From Hetaerina americana (Eukaryota; Arthropoda; Insecta; Odonata; Calopterygidae), in NCBI GenBank assembly GCA_022747635.1, contig JAKTNV010000014.1, forward strand, positions 12,347,610-12,411,609: a stretch of 64,000 nucleotides of DNA. The letters run 5' to 3'. Below, one piece after another: positions 11,001 to 26,000 of this stretch. The position numbers were made by a program, and so were the translations under genes. The notes under the pieces were generated by a model. That model ran no database searches, was not told where the DNA came from, and saw only the letters and a list, made by a program, of their open reading frames with translations. The stretch's first letter is position 1, and every line of letters begins with the position of its first letter.

Positions 11001-14000
11001 TTTACTTGTGCAACTATTTCAGCATTTTAACCACATGAATTATAATTCCATGAAGAACTGTATTGATTCAATAATAGGGGAACCTAATAATACAAGCCTA
11101 ATTCATTCTGCAATCTTTCTAAGAAAGCAAAACACTTGTCTAGTAAAACAACTTTTCTTAAATAAATTAATGTAAAATATGATAATACGTTCTACTCCAA
11201 AAAGTAGTGTCAGAGTGCAATTGCTTTTCCTTTATCAATATGGGAAGTAACCTTTCAACGTCGTTGATAATAAATGCCCATTGCATAGATAATCTTATTA
11301 CTCTCTATGAAGTACCTCTTTCCTTAATTTTGTGCTTTTACTTAAAGAAAATGCAAATTATTGATGTCAACCCATTGTTGAACTGGGTCAGCCACATTCA
11401 TACCTTGTTTTCAAGGACTCAACTTTTCATTTCTACTGTTTATTTACTATTTTACGGCTTTCCTCTGATGGATTTTTCTTCCACGTGATTTTTAAAAATT
11501 TGAACAATATATTTTTAAACTTTTCACCAAAGAATCACTAATAATAATTCTGAACACAAGTTTGAGAATAAGCGTGATCACTAGCGTCACTTATGTGTAC
11601 AATAATTATACTGTTTATAAAAATCTTATCTTACGCATTAAGTAAATGTACATTTGAATATACATTAAAGTTTATAAACAACTAGAACCTCTTTATGGCA
11701 AATGAGAAAAAAAAGTGAAATTATTCTGATTGGATATTATTCATGAAATTTTTATTATTTCATAAAATAATAGGAAACTTAAAAAAATGTATATATTAGC
11801 AGTCTAAGATTTGTGCCCAACTTATATCAATGATAAAAAATTGCATATTTTTTACCAAATTATCGAAAAAAATACCCAACTGGAGGGTTAAGCAAGCTTC
11901 CACTGTATATACTTCGGAACAAAACAACTATAGGTAGCTTTTAAATATACATGTATCCACATCCAGATAATTGTGAGTAGGTTTCAAGATGAGAATTTGC
12001 AGTAAATACCGAGTTAAAATGTACCATAATCCAATTGGACAAATATATTCGCAAATTACTCCACAAACACAGTCATTACACATAAAAATGATCAAAAAAC
12101 CAGTTGAAGCTATTGTTCTTTCCCTGTAATCTTTTACAAGTGACATAGTTCAACAGAAACAATCTAGAAAATCAAATATAGTACTAGCATAAAGTAGCTA
12201 CATATATCTTTGGGTCTTATTTAGCAATGGACCAAATGATTTTCTTTGCTGAGGAGATAATGGTAAAGATCAGTATTATGCAACTACGAAAAACAGGATA
12301 TTGGTAATTTTACTTACTGGAACGCATGTAGATGAATGCAAGTGATCCCAAGGTTGTAGCGTGCTCGAATGAAACCAGGTGAGAGTTGCAATGCATTGTG
12401 ATAAGCGTCAACAGCTTCCTCTGACCTATTTCCATTGGCAAGAGTGGCTCCCAAACGATTCCATAACCTAAAATCCTGAACAATCCAAAATTATTTGATT
12501 GAGTTTTCATATTTTTCACTTTCAACTAATTTTTAAAAATATTTCCAATGGTTTGTGCATTGATACTAATGCTAATATAACTCACAAATTAGATGTATCC
12601 CCAGAAAGACTTCATTCAACAAATATAATATTTAAAATAGTAGACAGACAACCAGAATGTGATCCGCTTGAAGTTAGAATGCATTCAAGACACTGAAAAC
12701 ATATTAGTAACAAAAGTAGGCATGTATGTTTAGTAAAACTTGGCTAAAACAGCCGACAGCCAAGATATTTTATTTGTGAACCATTGATTGAGTGCTTCCA
12801 TCCTTGTTCCTTTCATTTAGATTATGGTCCTTCTTAGTATCAAATTATTAACCAAAATTCAGTTCAAGTGACCTTGGCACAAGAAACTTGTGAGATGTAA
12901 CTGGCATAATTATCGTAACCTAGCTTGAATAACTGGTTTTGTTGAATAAGTCAATTCACATTTCAATTCTTAAGCAGAACTATGGTAGAAACTTGCATGA
13001 ATAACACAATGAAATGGAATTAAATAATTAAATTCATCTTCATGCATTTAACACAACCAGCAAAGCACAACAGCTGATCAGAAGTATATGCGAACTTACT
13101 GTGACAATTGTAATATATTCTGAGTTTTGTTGAATATTCATAATTATTAATGTGAATCATATTTGGTCAACAAAAAACAATTGGTTTTCAGTTATCACTT
13201 GTCAGGCTCTAATGACCAAAGTGGTAATTATTCCTGTTAAAAACTCTTGGAACAAATAAAAGGCCTCTCGAATTCTTGAATTAATTCATGAGCAATAGAT
13301 CACTTGAAACATGCTGTCATCCAAGATTTCTTGTACAGTTTTTCTTGTAAAACTTCCATTTTACCATGCAAAAGGAACTTAATGGGAACAATGAACTAAA
13401 ACTGCTGTTTATTCCCAAACTACTCTTTATACTGTAACAACAAAGAATACCCTTAATTAACAAATGGAAAACAGAGGTGCAATAGAATACTTACATCCTC
13501 CCTAACTTGGAGGGCTGCCTTGAAACAATCCACAGCTTTGTCATATTCATTAGATAAATTAAACAATACCCCCAATCCACATTGGACATCTGGGTCTATG
13601 GTGTCCATTGGGTTCCTACGAGCTGCTTCAATGTATAAATCTTGAACTTCTTTATGAATCCCTCTGAAAAAAACATTACATTTATTAAATATTTAATCAC
13701 AAAAGAGACGGCTGTGGAATTATAAAAAGTCATTCATTTTTACTGCTTACTTCGTCAAGAGTGATGTAATGTTGCCTAACTTTGGAGCTGTAGACTGATC
13801 TTCAGCAGAAGTAAGATCTGAATACTTGGGATTATTCTTGATCCATTCCTAGGGGACAATGGAAAAAATGCAACACAAAATTAAAATCAGTCCGATTTCA
13901 TGCCTCTTAAATCAAGGTCACCATGGCCAGTATGTATCCCATCTTTTGTTTGCACTCTTCCTATCCCATTACCCCTCCTGCCACTGGCTTTTTTTCCGAA

Positions 14001-17000
14001 CTAAAAAGTGTGGATTTTCCAAGCTGGTATTCCACAACCCTAACCCTCCACCCTATTCCACCTGTCCCCTCCCCATAAAACTTTATGATTGGATCCTTAA
14101 TTTCACCCTTTCACTTCCACTATCTTAATACACAGACTAAATATTTTTGTCAAACTGAGCATCCAGTAAAACCATTGCATGCTTTCAGTACCATTAAGGG
14201 TAACTAGTCAGAATAAAATATTATTAGTGAAAATATTTTAAATGTTTTAACTACAATGAAAAAAACCTTTATAAAGAGTGGATATAAGTAGAAATACTCC
14301 CTTTTAACCCAGAAGCATAATCCATTGAACAAAATGTATTTATTCACCCTAAGAACAACACAGACATGTGCAGTTTTAGGCATATCTCAGTATTAAGAAA
14401 TTAAAAATAAGTTATAAACATAATCTGTCTACAAGTATTTAGTTCAATTCTTCAAATTATTCGATCAATTCATAGACAGAACAGAATGAGTAATCATATA
14501 TTAATCTTTCAAGACTTAATGAAAACGGTATTAATAAAACAAATATCTTTTCTTATTTTAAGTTAACTAAAAAAATAAAAATCAATCAAGTCATATGCAA
14601 TAAGAAAAATAAAACATTCATCCCTTCAGCACCACCCACAATTCCTTTCTTACCTTGAGTGCATGACATGCTTGATTCTGGTAACTTTCATTGGTATAGC
14701 TCACTGCAAGGGCCATGAGACCAGTCAAATTTCCTGGTTCCAATTGAAGGCACTTTTTTAAAGCTGCAATTGCGAGGGGATCCTACAAATAAAGACAGAC
14801 ACAATCTGAATTAATTTATAAGTTTATTTATTTCAACATTAAACGAATCGATAAAAATGAAGATTTGCATTTAGAAACTCTAAATTTATAGAACATTTGG
14901 AGACACTTTGAATGTTCGTTTAGTTTTTGAATTTCAACACACTATTCTGAATATTCAACCAATTAGTCTCAGTTTGCAGGTAGAAGTAAAAAGAAGATAA
15001 ATCTGGTACAAATTTGGGGAACTTTCATATTCAGAAAGGTGTAATTCTAAAACCACATGCTTTCTCATTGGTGGCAGCTAGCGTACCATCAATTATGAAT
15101 GGATATAAATTAATATGGAAATAAAATTAATACTTGAAGTTTCTGAAAAATAATGAAAACTTGATGAAATTGGCCTTAACAGCTATTGCCTAGCAATTAG
15201 CACAATTCTACTCCATGAATTAAGTCTCCACTCAGCTCAATAACTTGACAGACCATTAAATGTTTCCTTACAGGAAAAAATATCATAAGAAAAGGACTCA
15301 ACATCCTATATGCACTTGCAATGCAGTCCATCTTACATGTAACTTATAATTTAAGACATTTTTCACTTCATTGTAGCATCAATTACATTTACAACAGAAA
15401 TGTGTTTGGAATTACAACAATCTCTTTTAGGTAAGAGAGGGGTTATGTGGAATATCAGGAATGGTTCACCAGTTTGGTATGTTAGAACTGCTCTCAAATA
15501 TACCACACAGTCCTTCTGATTGATCTTCTAGAGTTATCACACACCTTGTTTTATCCATCCACATACATATCTCCATGGCAAGAAATAATTAAAATACGTG
15601 ACCGTACACTCAGAGGTATAGCTATCTGGAAATTTATGTTCAATATCTATTACCCATTTGCTGTAAGTGATTTACTAGTAAACTTGAAGACCACTTGAAT
15701 CATAATTTCAAATTTACATTTCAAAATGACACTCTCAAAAGATTGAAAATTACACATTTCATTGACTTTCACAGTTATCTGTACAATTTTTTGTTACAAT
15801 TTCTTTTATATGACTTCAAGATTCATAATTTAATGGAAAAAGCAAAAGTGTGGCTCATTAAGTCACCACAGTGACATATTGATCATATTTATTATAATAT
15901 ATGTATATTTATGTATATAACTGTAAGATATTGAATGTAAACAATCCATTTTCCACATAACTCAATATTCTCTTTGTCTCTGAGACACCATTCAAAACTG
16001 TTGCACTATACAGGGTCCGTACAATAAGTTTTGGGACTGGTTCCAAATATCAAAATTTATTACAGCTATCATTACCATTACTTAATAATCTTCAAAACAC
16101 ATTCCTCCTGCATCGATGCACTTAGTTCGGCACGTCTACCACTCGTCAAAAGCACGGTGGAAGTCTGTTTCCGGAATACTGTTAAGAGCCTTTGTCATCG
16201 CCGCTTGAACCACCTCAATGGAGTCAAACCGATATCCTTTGAGCTCCTTTTTATTTGTGAAAACAAGAAAAAGTCAGGTGGAGCCAGGTCGGGGCTGTAG
16301 GGGGGGGGGGGGGTGAGGCAACTTTGCCACGCCAATATTTGTCAGCCACTGCCGCGCAACAATCACACCATGGCACGGCGCATTATGAAATTTTGCAGGT
16401 GTGTCAATACTTGCACGTAAAATGCAGCATTTATGGTCGTGCCAGTAGGCACAAACTCCTTGTGAACAATGCCTTGTGGGTCGAAAAAAACAATCAGCAT
16501 GGTTTTGATTTTGGATTTCATCATCCAAACTTTTTTCAGGTGTGGGGACCCCTGCATGTGCCATTCTGAACTTTGACGTTTTGTTTCCGGGTCGAACCCT
16601 TGAACACCCACGTTTCATCGCTGGTAATAACGTTGTCGAGAAAATCTTCATCTTCCTGGATGCAGTCCAAATTTTCTTGTGAAATTTCCCCCTGTGACAG
16701 TTTTTGTTCCTTGCTCAAGACTTTCGGCCCCAGCTTCATGCACACTTTCCTCATCGCAAGATCCTCTGTTACAATAGTGTGGATGGTTCCAACTTAATGG
16801 CCGGTCTCCTCACAGATAAGGCCAATGGTTAAATACATGTCACAGCCCAAAACTTTTTTCAATTTGGCCACCTGAGTATCGGTTCGACCGGTCGTCAGGC
16901 ATCCGGTGCGGTGCTCTCTAGGACGAGCTCCTGGCCTTCCTTAATCATTTTGTGCTACTCAAAAACTCTTGTGCAGCTTAAGGCATCATCCACATCAGCC

Positions 17001-20000
17001 TGTTTAATGAGCTCAAAGGTCTCTGATGTAGATTTCCTGAGTTTAATGCAAAACTTCACAGCATAGCATTGCTCGACGGTGTGCTCCATGCTGGCGCGAT
17101 GACACCACAAACAATCACATGTCACAAAAATTCACCTCCTATCTCATCGCATGCCCGTAGGCGACTGAACTAAAGTGCACCTGGTGGTGGGCGACCCCTC
17201 TACCGAGCCGAGCAGTCGGACCCCCATCCACCGTTGAGGCTACAGCAAACCAGTCACTATACTTATTGTATGGACCCTGTACACTAATATAGCGTTATAT
17301 AGACATAAATGTCATGCAATTGGAGAGGTAATCGCCACTGGGAAAACAACAAAATCCATACATTTGCATACATAACATATTAGCAATTAGAAATGGCTCA
17401 TTTTGTAGCCTTAGGTACCTCACTCAACAGTGAGCTTGCAGGAAAAAATGTATTAATTTTCATTTCCACCTCAAAACTGAATCAGTGACTCAGGAGGCAA
17501 ATGTTCTCATACTACAGAATCTATAATGGAATACATATTTCCAGGATCCTCCAAACTAGGGGCTAACTGATATTTTCATAGATTAAAATCAAAATATTCA
17601 TCAGATAAATAACTGGAATGACTATGTTTAAAAAAGGACTTTTATGGCAACAGAGGAATTCAAAAGTGTACCTGTTCATTTTCAGCTTGCGTAGTTCCCA
17701 ATAGTTGCCAGGCCAGGGGGTTCTCTGGCTGTTTCTGGCATGCAGCTTCAAACAGAAGCACAGCACTTGGTAGATCTCCTTGAAGTAACTTTTTCTTCCC
17801 TTCTTCTAAAGGATCATCTACGGTGCTGAGTGGGTTATCCGACTCAAAGGTATAATCCTAAATAAAAAATTGTTCCATGAGGAGCCAGTAAAGAAATAAA
17901 TAATGCCCAGGTAAATTTAAAATTTGAAAAACATTCAAAGATTAAAACATTTTTATAAACTGAATTTCTTTCTCCATGCCTCCCTATCTGCCACCAGGCA
18001 CTAACATGTTGGCAAGAATACATGGAGTTTTTCTGATAATTTTATGTCTCTTTCCAAAATCAACAATTCTGCGAGGAGAGGAATCAAATGATTGAGAAAA
18101 AATGACAGTCCCAGTTATATTCTCTGAGGAAACGGAGAGATATGCATCAATCAAACAATTCCACTGCTAACGTCCTCATCATTTCATGGGCCAAATACTC
18201 TCCCTCCCTGTTCTTAATTATGTCCACAATGGTTAATTTGAAATAAATTTGCATCAAATTCCCTCATAGCCAGTATGTGATTTCTTATCAATAACAGTAT
18301 TACTGATGCATCACATTTAGACTTCTCTCAAAACTACAAAAAATATTTTGAAATACAACATTGACTACTGTGCTTAGTGTTTGTGAATAAATACTGTGGC
18401 ATCGTCATATGAAGATCCTGACAAAATAATGCTAAGGACTGAACAGGTAATTGGATTAACTGTAGAATTACTTCAGGGATCAACTAACAGATACTGATTG
18501 GCCCAACAACACCAACAGACTGGCCTGAATTATCAAATGTTTTTGGTTGCAATTCATTTTCCAATGTTCCTGGTCTAGAATACCATTTTACGAAGTTGAA
18601 AATATACTTATCACGGATATCATATACCTATCAAAAGGGAATAGTTTGAAACATGAAATACACTTAATACTTGTAGGTGAATGGCCAACACACCCACTTG
18701 GCTACTGAGATATCCAGATGTGAATCTGCCAAAAAACTTTTTTTGTGAAATTTCAAACTTACATAAGTGTATCACTATGATTACAATATACATGACATGT
18801 TCTACCAATCAGGGGATAACAAGTAAACACATTAAACAGAAATGTGTTGTAGGGTATATAGGTAAAACCAGAAGATCCTTCAAAACCAAGATGTATTAAC
18901 ACAATACATGTTTTAGGTCCTTTGCAAGCATGTGTTCCAGAAAATGCCTGCAGCAGCAATTTTATGTTGGAGATCTTACCCAAAGTGAAATAAGTTGGAA
19001 AAATATTACAGATGTAAATTGCCATCCATAAAAGATACAAATATAATCACCTACGTCTTTGAAAAACTTTCACCACTATCGTACCCAAGCATCCTCCAGA
19101 CGAAAATCCTGGTCCCTTCCACCCCCCGACTTATTCTTTACTTCCTCATTAAACCATGGCTAGAAATGCTCCTCCCTCCTCCTCCCTCACCTGCTCCATG
19201 CTCCCCTGATTTCCCATCTCCATACAGTACATTGGGATCACTGAATTTAACTCACCCCATCACCCATCATCATTCATCCCCCTCTTCTTCTCCTCATCTT
19301 TTTCTTCCCCCCTCTCCCTCCCAATGGCAACACCGTCACATGAAGGGCACATGATTGTTCTACAATGTAGGGATAAACATTAACACAAGCTACATGAGAG
19401 TTAGTTTGGATTCAGGCAGACAGGAACAACTACTGATGCCATTGCAAAATTCAGGGTGCTACTAGAGAGGATATAGATCATTGGAGATATATTTGTAGAG
19501 AGGATGGACAAAGATAATGATAATATTGCAGAACACAGGAGTAAACTAGGAAGATGGTGACATAGTTAGAAGCCCTCTATAGCAATCAAACCATGAAAAA
19601 AAGGCATGAAATGTACATTAGGATTAGTATTATTAGGGAGAACAGTGAGACAGGGTTGTCCATTATCTTCATATGTTATTATGGACTGAAAAAATGTGAA
19701 GAGAGACATGGAAAGATTCAGATGTTTGGATGCAAATAGGTATGGAACTGATTAAATCAGTTGAATCAATTTATCATAATGTTGCAGTTGCTCAATTAGC
19801 AAAGAGATGACATTCATTTTCGAGTGCATTATAGGATGACTTAATAAAGTCAGGTGTTATGATGAACCATGGGGAAACTGAAGTAACGAAATTATGAAGA
19901 AGAGGGAAGGTTAAATTAGAATGAAAAGCAGAAAGGAGCAAGTTGGAGCTCGTGGTACTGCTCACATATTTTAGGGAATAATTTATTGCAAGAAGCATAG

Positions 20001-23000
20001 AAGTAACGGGAATAATTTCATTAGAAAACTTGAGGGGAGGGAGGACTTGAACTCAAATCAGCAAATTGCAACAGTACATTAATAGATTCAAATAACAACA
20101 TACCTTGAAGGAATCATAATATTCAGAAAACTCAGACACCCAAGAATTATCTTCACCATCTTGTCCTTTGGCTAATTTTTCCCATTCTTCCTGCAAATTT
20201 CGCCAAAAGTCTTTGTCGTAGTTGGTGTCTTCTTTGACAGGCTCATCTACAGGATTTTCTATTGGCTCTAAAAAGAAAGAAGTATAGTTCCATTAGTTGA
20301 AAGTGTTTAGAAGGTAAAATCCAAAATTGGGTGTTTTAAGCGTGACTTCATGGAACCAACTCAGTTTATAATGAAATAATAAAACTTTGTAATTCCACAG
20401 TATTTTATACAATCTGGGTTTCAATGCTCGATAATTTAAAATCATACTTTTCCCATTATAAAAAAACCATAAACACAGTAATCAACCTGAAGGTTGGTTT
20501 AGTAGGTGATGGTAGAGTTTGCGCAGTACTAAGCCCAAAGGCATGTGAAATTCACATATCAGGGTAGGGGAGACAGTTCCTATCCCTGTACTAGATATGG
20601 TTTACCAGGAAGATCTGATCCCCAAAAAATCACACAGCTTGGGTGGAGATGGTCCCAGAGTGGACCCACAGGGGCCCACGAATTGAACCTGGGGCCGCCT
20701 GGCAATAGTCCAATGCTCTACCTCTGGACTACCGCATCAATTGACAATACACAAAATCTGCTCGTAGTTTCCAAACTATTGGTGGTCCCAAGGCAAGAAT
20801 AATTTTTTTCCAGGCCAATTTACTGTTCTGTATCAATTAAGACTGACATAATCACCCATGCTTTCGATGAACAATTATTACTTTTTAAGTCTGAGGATTT
20901 AGCAATAAAACGGGTTCAAGGCAAGGATGAAGGCAAATCCTTGCTTCTTCTTCAAAGAGTGTTCTTTTTTAGGGTGCTCACTTGGCATAAGAATGGTTCA
21001 ACTCTCTATCATGCAGCTTCCCTATACTTGGATCTACTTCTTGCAAAATGTCCAGCTTTGCTTGATTTACTGTGTTTTTATTATCTAAAACCAGTTTTAA
21101 AGCAAACAAATGTAATTTCATTTTCAGAAATAGTGGGTACCAGAGAGGGCTGAAATCCCGTGGCATTGCAGAGGTGGGGCAAGGGAGAGAAATGCGAATA
21201 GGAGACCAGGAAGCAATATCCCCACTGCTAGAGAGAAAATGTGAATCAAAAAATTACTGTAAGCCTCATATATGACAAGATATAAATATGCAAAATGATA
21301 TTCTGACAGAGAAATGAAACATTGAAACAACAGTGACCTCACACAGAAATAAGATTTGGGATAATTTCATGAGGGTGAAACAAAAAAGGAAAGTACTTAA
21401 TGTAAAAACTTACTATAGACCCCATATTCAGAATTCAAAATACATAAAATGGAAACATATAATTTTTGAAGCCAACATTACATTTCAAACTCCAAATTGC
21501 TGGCTTCTGATAGTTTTAATTCTATTGAAAAAGTAAGAATGGGTAAAGGAAACAAATAAATTTACATTAAACGTTTTAAAAAAAGGATTTCTTTTGAAAA
21601 AAGTGATGATTCTGGATTTGTTTAAATTCAAGAAAAAGATAATACTTCGTAATAATTTGTTGCATGAATTATTATATTTCATGATAACCATTACATACAA
21701 ATTTAAATATTAAAATATGGCTTTTGTAATAATTTCCTAACAATATATATGCTAATATAAATATGCTTAAATTAAATTGTATGTACCAGCATTTTTTCAA
21801 ATTGAATACCAAACATCCAGAAATATTCTATTCCAAGCTTTCTGAATTTTAGATTTATTATTACTTATTTATAAAAACAGTATTTTTCCTTGCAAAAATC
21901 ACTGCAGGAAAATATATATAGTATAAAAAAAAACACCCAAGCTCCCTGATGTCATCAAGTTCCACCAACTTACTGCTTCCTATGTGTATTTTAATTTCAA
22001 GGGATGTCGACACAACAATAAGAAACATTATATGGGGGATTGCCATGTTTTTATACAATTACTATTCATCTTTGAAATACCCAAAACTGCATACAGCATG
22101 CAATTACCTTTGGTCAAATTGACTTCACCATAGCTTCAACTTTTTCCGCTCTGCTTTTACACTTTCCCAATTATACACACTTTTTGCTTAATTTCCTTCA
22201 GCATTTAACTGATTCCATTCTGCATCTAAATTACACTTTTACTGGAATTATATCTAATTTTACAATTGAGAGATTTTTTCATCTCATTTCCACATTTATC
22301 TGCAAATAAAAACATCTCCTGTACTTGCCCAAATAGTAGATTATTTGGTAATAACAAGTCCTCCAATTATAAGGTTATGAAGTACTTATATGGGAGATGT
22401 GATTTCCTTATGTAAGTTATGCAAAACATTAAGTAATGCATTGAATATTGATTAAGAAATGAATAACAAAAAAGAATCAATTTTCTCTGAGTTTCTTCCA
22501 AGGGATGCAAGGAAACTTATTTCAGCTCTATAAGGTCTAACTATCTCTGTAATTGCTTATGGGCAATTTTACACGAAAATCAATTTTTTTAAATTGCAAT
22601 TATAAAATAAACTACAAATTAAATATTAAATGGGCAAAAATCAATGATGAAATACAATAACAACTATTTTCACTATGACAAATGCAAAGGAACTACGGCA
22701 GATGCTACCATGACAGTAACTTTTTAATGGAGTCATCCACTAATGTGGATTACAATGCAACAATTTCAAAGAGTACAAATTATTTCCCTTGAACAGGATC
22801 CCGGTGAAGGCGAATGATTTTTACACTTTGAAATCTTTGCATTGTGACCATTTTCACCTTTTGAAATAATTCTGGCCTAATGTTAATACATTTATTTGAT
22901 TATATTTATTTTTGTTTTCTAAGTTACAGGACTCAAAAGTTAGTAATTTTATAGCGATTGGATATTTATATTAACATTATTTGAATATCCTTAAGTTCAT

Positions 23001-26000
23001 TTACACTTTTATAAATACTAAACTTGATTCATGGTGGTTCATTTCAAAATATATAACAATAGAAATTTCCCAACAAAATATCAAAAACACAATTACAAAC
23101 ATACCTTTTAAGGATTAACAATTAAGTTTTAGATTAAAAAATGAAAATATCACAACATATGAAATTATCATTAGCAGCCACTGAGTGCTCACCTGAATTT
23201 CTAAACTCTTCAGCCCACACTTCAGAAGGAGTTATCTTTTGTTCATGAGCAAATTCGGAGGCCCAAACATCTGCCACCGCCTCAATATTACGCATGGGAT
23301 TGATGGCAGTTTTCATTTCATCATCCACTTCATCTTCAGCAATGGCACCCACAACCTGGCCAGACTCTATTGTTATTTCTCCATCTCCAACTTTCTTCAT
23401 AAATTTCATGAACTAGAAGGAAAAAGTTAACATTTAAATTGTAATATTAATTATAAATTAATATTATATATATATATTATATTAATTATAATCAAATTGA
23501 AAATTTAATCATTAAGACTGCAATTTTGCAAAGTAAAGAGACGATTCTTCCTGCCTATATTTTTACTCATATTAAAAAGTACTCCCATGAATGCATTATA
23601 TCTATCAAGAACTTTCCACTGATTCTCCAGTTATATATTTACCAAACAAAAGAGATTTCCAATTAGATAGCATTGAATTGCTTAATATTTCAAAAATTGA
23701 AACATGACAGTATATGATGAACACATTAAAATATTAATTATCACATTGCTTTTGGTAATAAGCAAGCTAGATGTTAATATTTGACAAAAAATGTAGCATA
23801 CAAGTATAATTTGTTTGTACATGTCATAACTATCCTATGACCATTTTCATTTACCAATATGTATTAGTAATGTAAGGAAAACCAATTAATGGACTGCAGT
23901 AGAAAATTTGCCAAATAATTTGCACATTTGCTATTTTGGTTATTTTAACACAAAGAAATCCATGCAGAACTTCATGTAAAAATTTGTGATTAAGTTAGTG
24001 TGAATAATTAAAAATCTCCTTCAAGCAACTGAATTACAGAAATTACTGATCCAATTTTTTTTTGGTAGCTTATCAAAGTAGCATTATCTGCAGAATGGAA
24101 ACAGTTGCCAAAGTAACCAAATGAAATAAATCCTGGAAGTGTTTATATTGAACCCAGGACTTCCATGTGGACAGCCTTTGTTTTTCATAAGCACAAAGGT
24201 TTGCAGACACATAATCGCAAATGATTTTTTAAAGTATTACCAAATTATAATGTGGTGTGTTTATGGATTTTTGTAAATAATCAGCAATGTCAAACAAATG
24301 ACAAAATAAGAAATTATAGAACTTCTAAGCATGTAGCAGTTTTTGGGATGGTGTTGGTCATATCGAGAAAACCTTGTGTTCAATTACTAAAAGCCCTAAC
24401 AGTTAGTCTATTCAACAAATTGGAGACATTCAAAAACTTCAGAGGAACACAGTGACTGACGTCAAGTGAAACCTTTCAGATCTCTAATCATCTCTAAATA
24501 AGAGCAGTTGATGTGAAAGTCTAACGTTTAACAAAAATTAGTCAGTTCTCTCATTCATAAATGTAGAGCTTTTTTTATTAATTATAATGTTTCATATCTG
24601 TTAAGCAGAAGCTACTCTGTCAGACGTAAAAATGTGTACAAAAATATAAGTGTCAATAAAAAGAAACAAAGATTTCATTTGTGTAGCATTACACCCTCCA
24701 AAATTGTTTTCATTAGCTAAGAAACAATGGTTTAAATGCAAAATCTACGTATGAATAGCATGCTGGTCAAAGGTGGACCAAGTAGGACTGCTATGGCCTC
24801 CAGCCAACCAACTGAGTACTCCTGCATGATCCAATAATAACTTATTACTTCAAAGATTTTCATTCATATCTAATGATTCTGGCCTTCTGCCTTTGGCTAT
24901 ATCTTTGAAAAAATATCAGGTAACCCTGTACAGGGGTGACGCTGAGTGTATTTACGATATTGCCACGCAGAGTGTTTGTATAAGATACAAGTCAAGATAG
25001 GGACAGTATGTAAAGCCAGTGTAAGAAATATACCCAGATAATCCAACCAACTTGCTTGAAAAACTCAAATAGACTCTGATACTGAAACTTCTATGCAAAC
25101 ATAAGCAGAGAGCTTGAATCAACTGAATTCTCGTAGTAGTAGTAGTTTTTAGGGGAGGCGACCGACAGCCGAGGTCATTTGCACCATAAGGGATTGACAG
25201 GAAAGGATGAAGGGTGGAGAGAAACCCCGGCGTCGGCATTAGCCTACTCTTTACGAAAGGCGCCAAGGGGTCCGCAGCTTAACGTCCCATCCGACGGACG
25301 GCGTACTCACTCAAAGTGCCCTCCACAAAGCACCACAAGTAGGGATCGAGATACCCCTGAAAAATATTCAACACCGCCGGGATTTGAACCCACGCCCTCT
25401 GGGTGTGAAGCCAGTACGTTAGCCCCCACACCATCTCGATCCCCACTGAATTCTCTTCCAGTGATAATCTTCAAAGTTTTTCCTTAGCCAAAGCACAACC
25501 TGGATAACTGATATTCTGGTGTAATGGCTGCATATATATGCAGAAGAGGAAACAGTATGAGAGGTGGAGTATAAATGAAAATATGCAGTGAACAACTAGG
25601 TAATCGAAGGCATCAGATGGATTTTAGTGGTTACGAAGATTTTTCTTATTTGCTTCAAAATTTCCACAGTTTTTCATGTGCCAGTTTTTTTTATACCTAT
25701 AAACAAATAAATTCCTCATTTTATTGATTTTATTTAACATTTCCTTGAATTTTTCCAGATGTTATTGGCCTCCGGCTATCATCAAATAGAATCTCTTTAC
25801 GAAACCAATAGATTAAAGAATGACACATAAAAACCAGTTCTACAAAGTATAAGAAAATTGTCTTACCTTAGAATAAGTAAATTTGGGATCATCCTCTACA
25901 GCCTTAACTATATCTTGGGCACTAGCCTTGACATCATTAGCCACACCTTCAATTTCTTGAACTGGAGTATTCTTAAAATCCTCCGCCCACTCACTAGCAT

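Larger units (their letters stand above)
14783..17671 (-). other. PEX5: PEX5 intron 7 with a mariner insertion
   Basis: 2,889 bp intron. A complete mariner-family element fills 16011-17279 and lies in the same orientation as PEX5. The remainder is AT-rich and featureless. Confidence 0.85.
17858..20103 (-). other. PEX5: PEX5 intron 6 with retroelement debris
   Basis: 2,246 bp intron. It holds a Penelope-like endonuclease remnant (about 18690-18896), a CT-rich low-complexity block on plus (about 19110-19340) and an RTE-like reverse-transcriptase fragment (about 19366-20080). Confidence 0.8.

Noticed and set aside
16274..16797. Overlapping frames of 72-125 codons on both strands
   Set aside because: All are fragments or shadows of the mariner transposase pseudogene.
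18995..19354. 119-codon plus-strand frame
   Set aside because: Its second half is a CT-rich low-complexity tract (Pro/Ser runs), not a protein gene.
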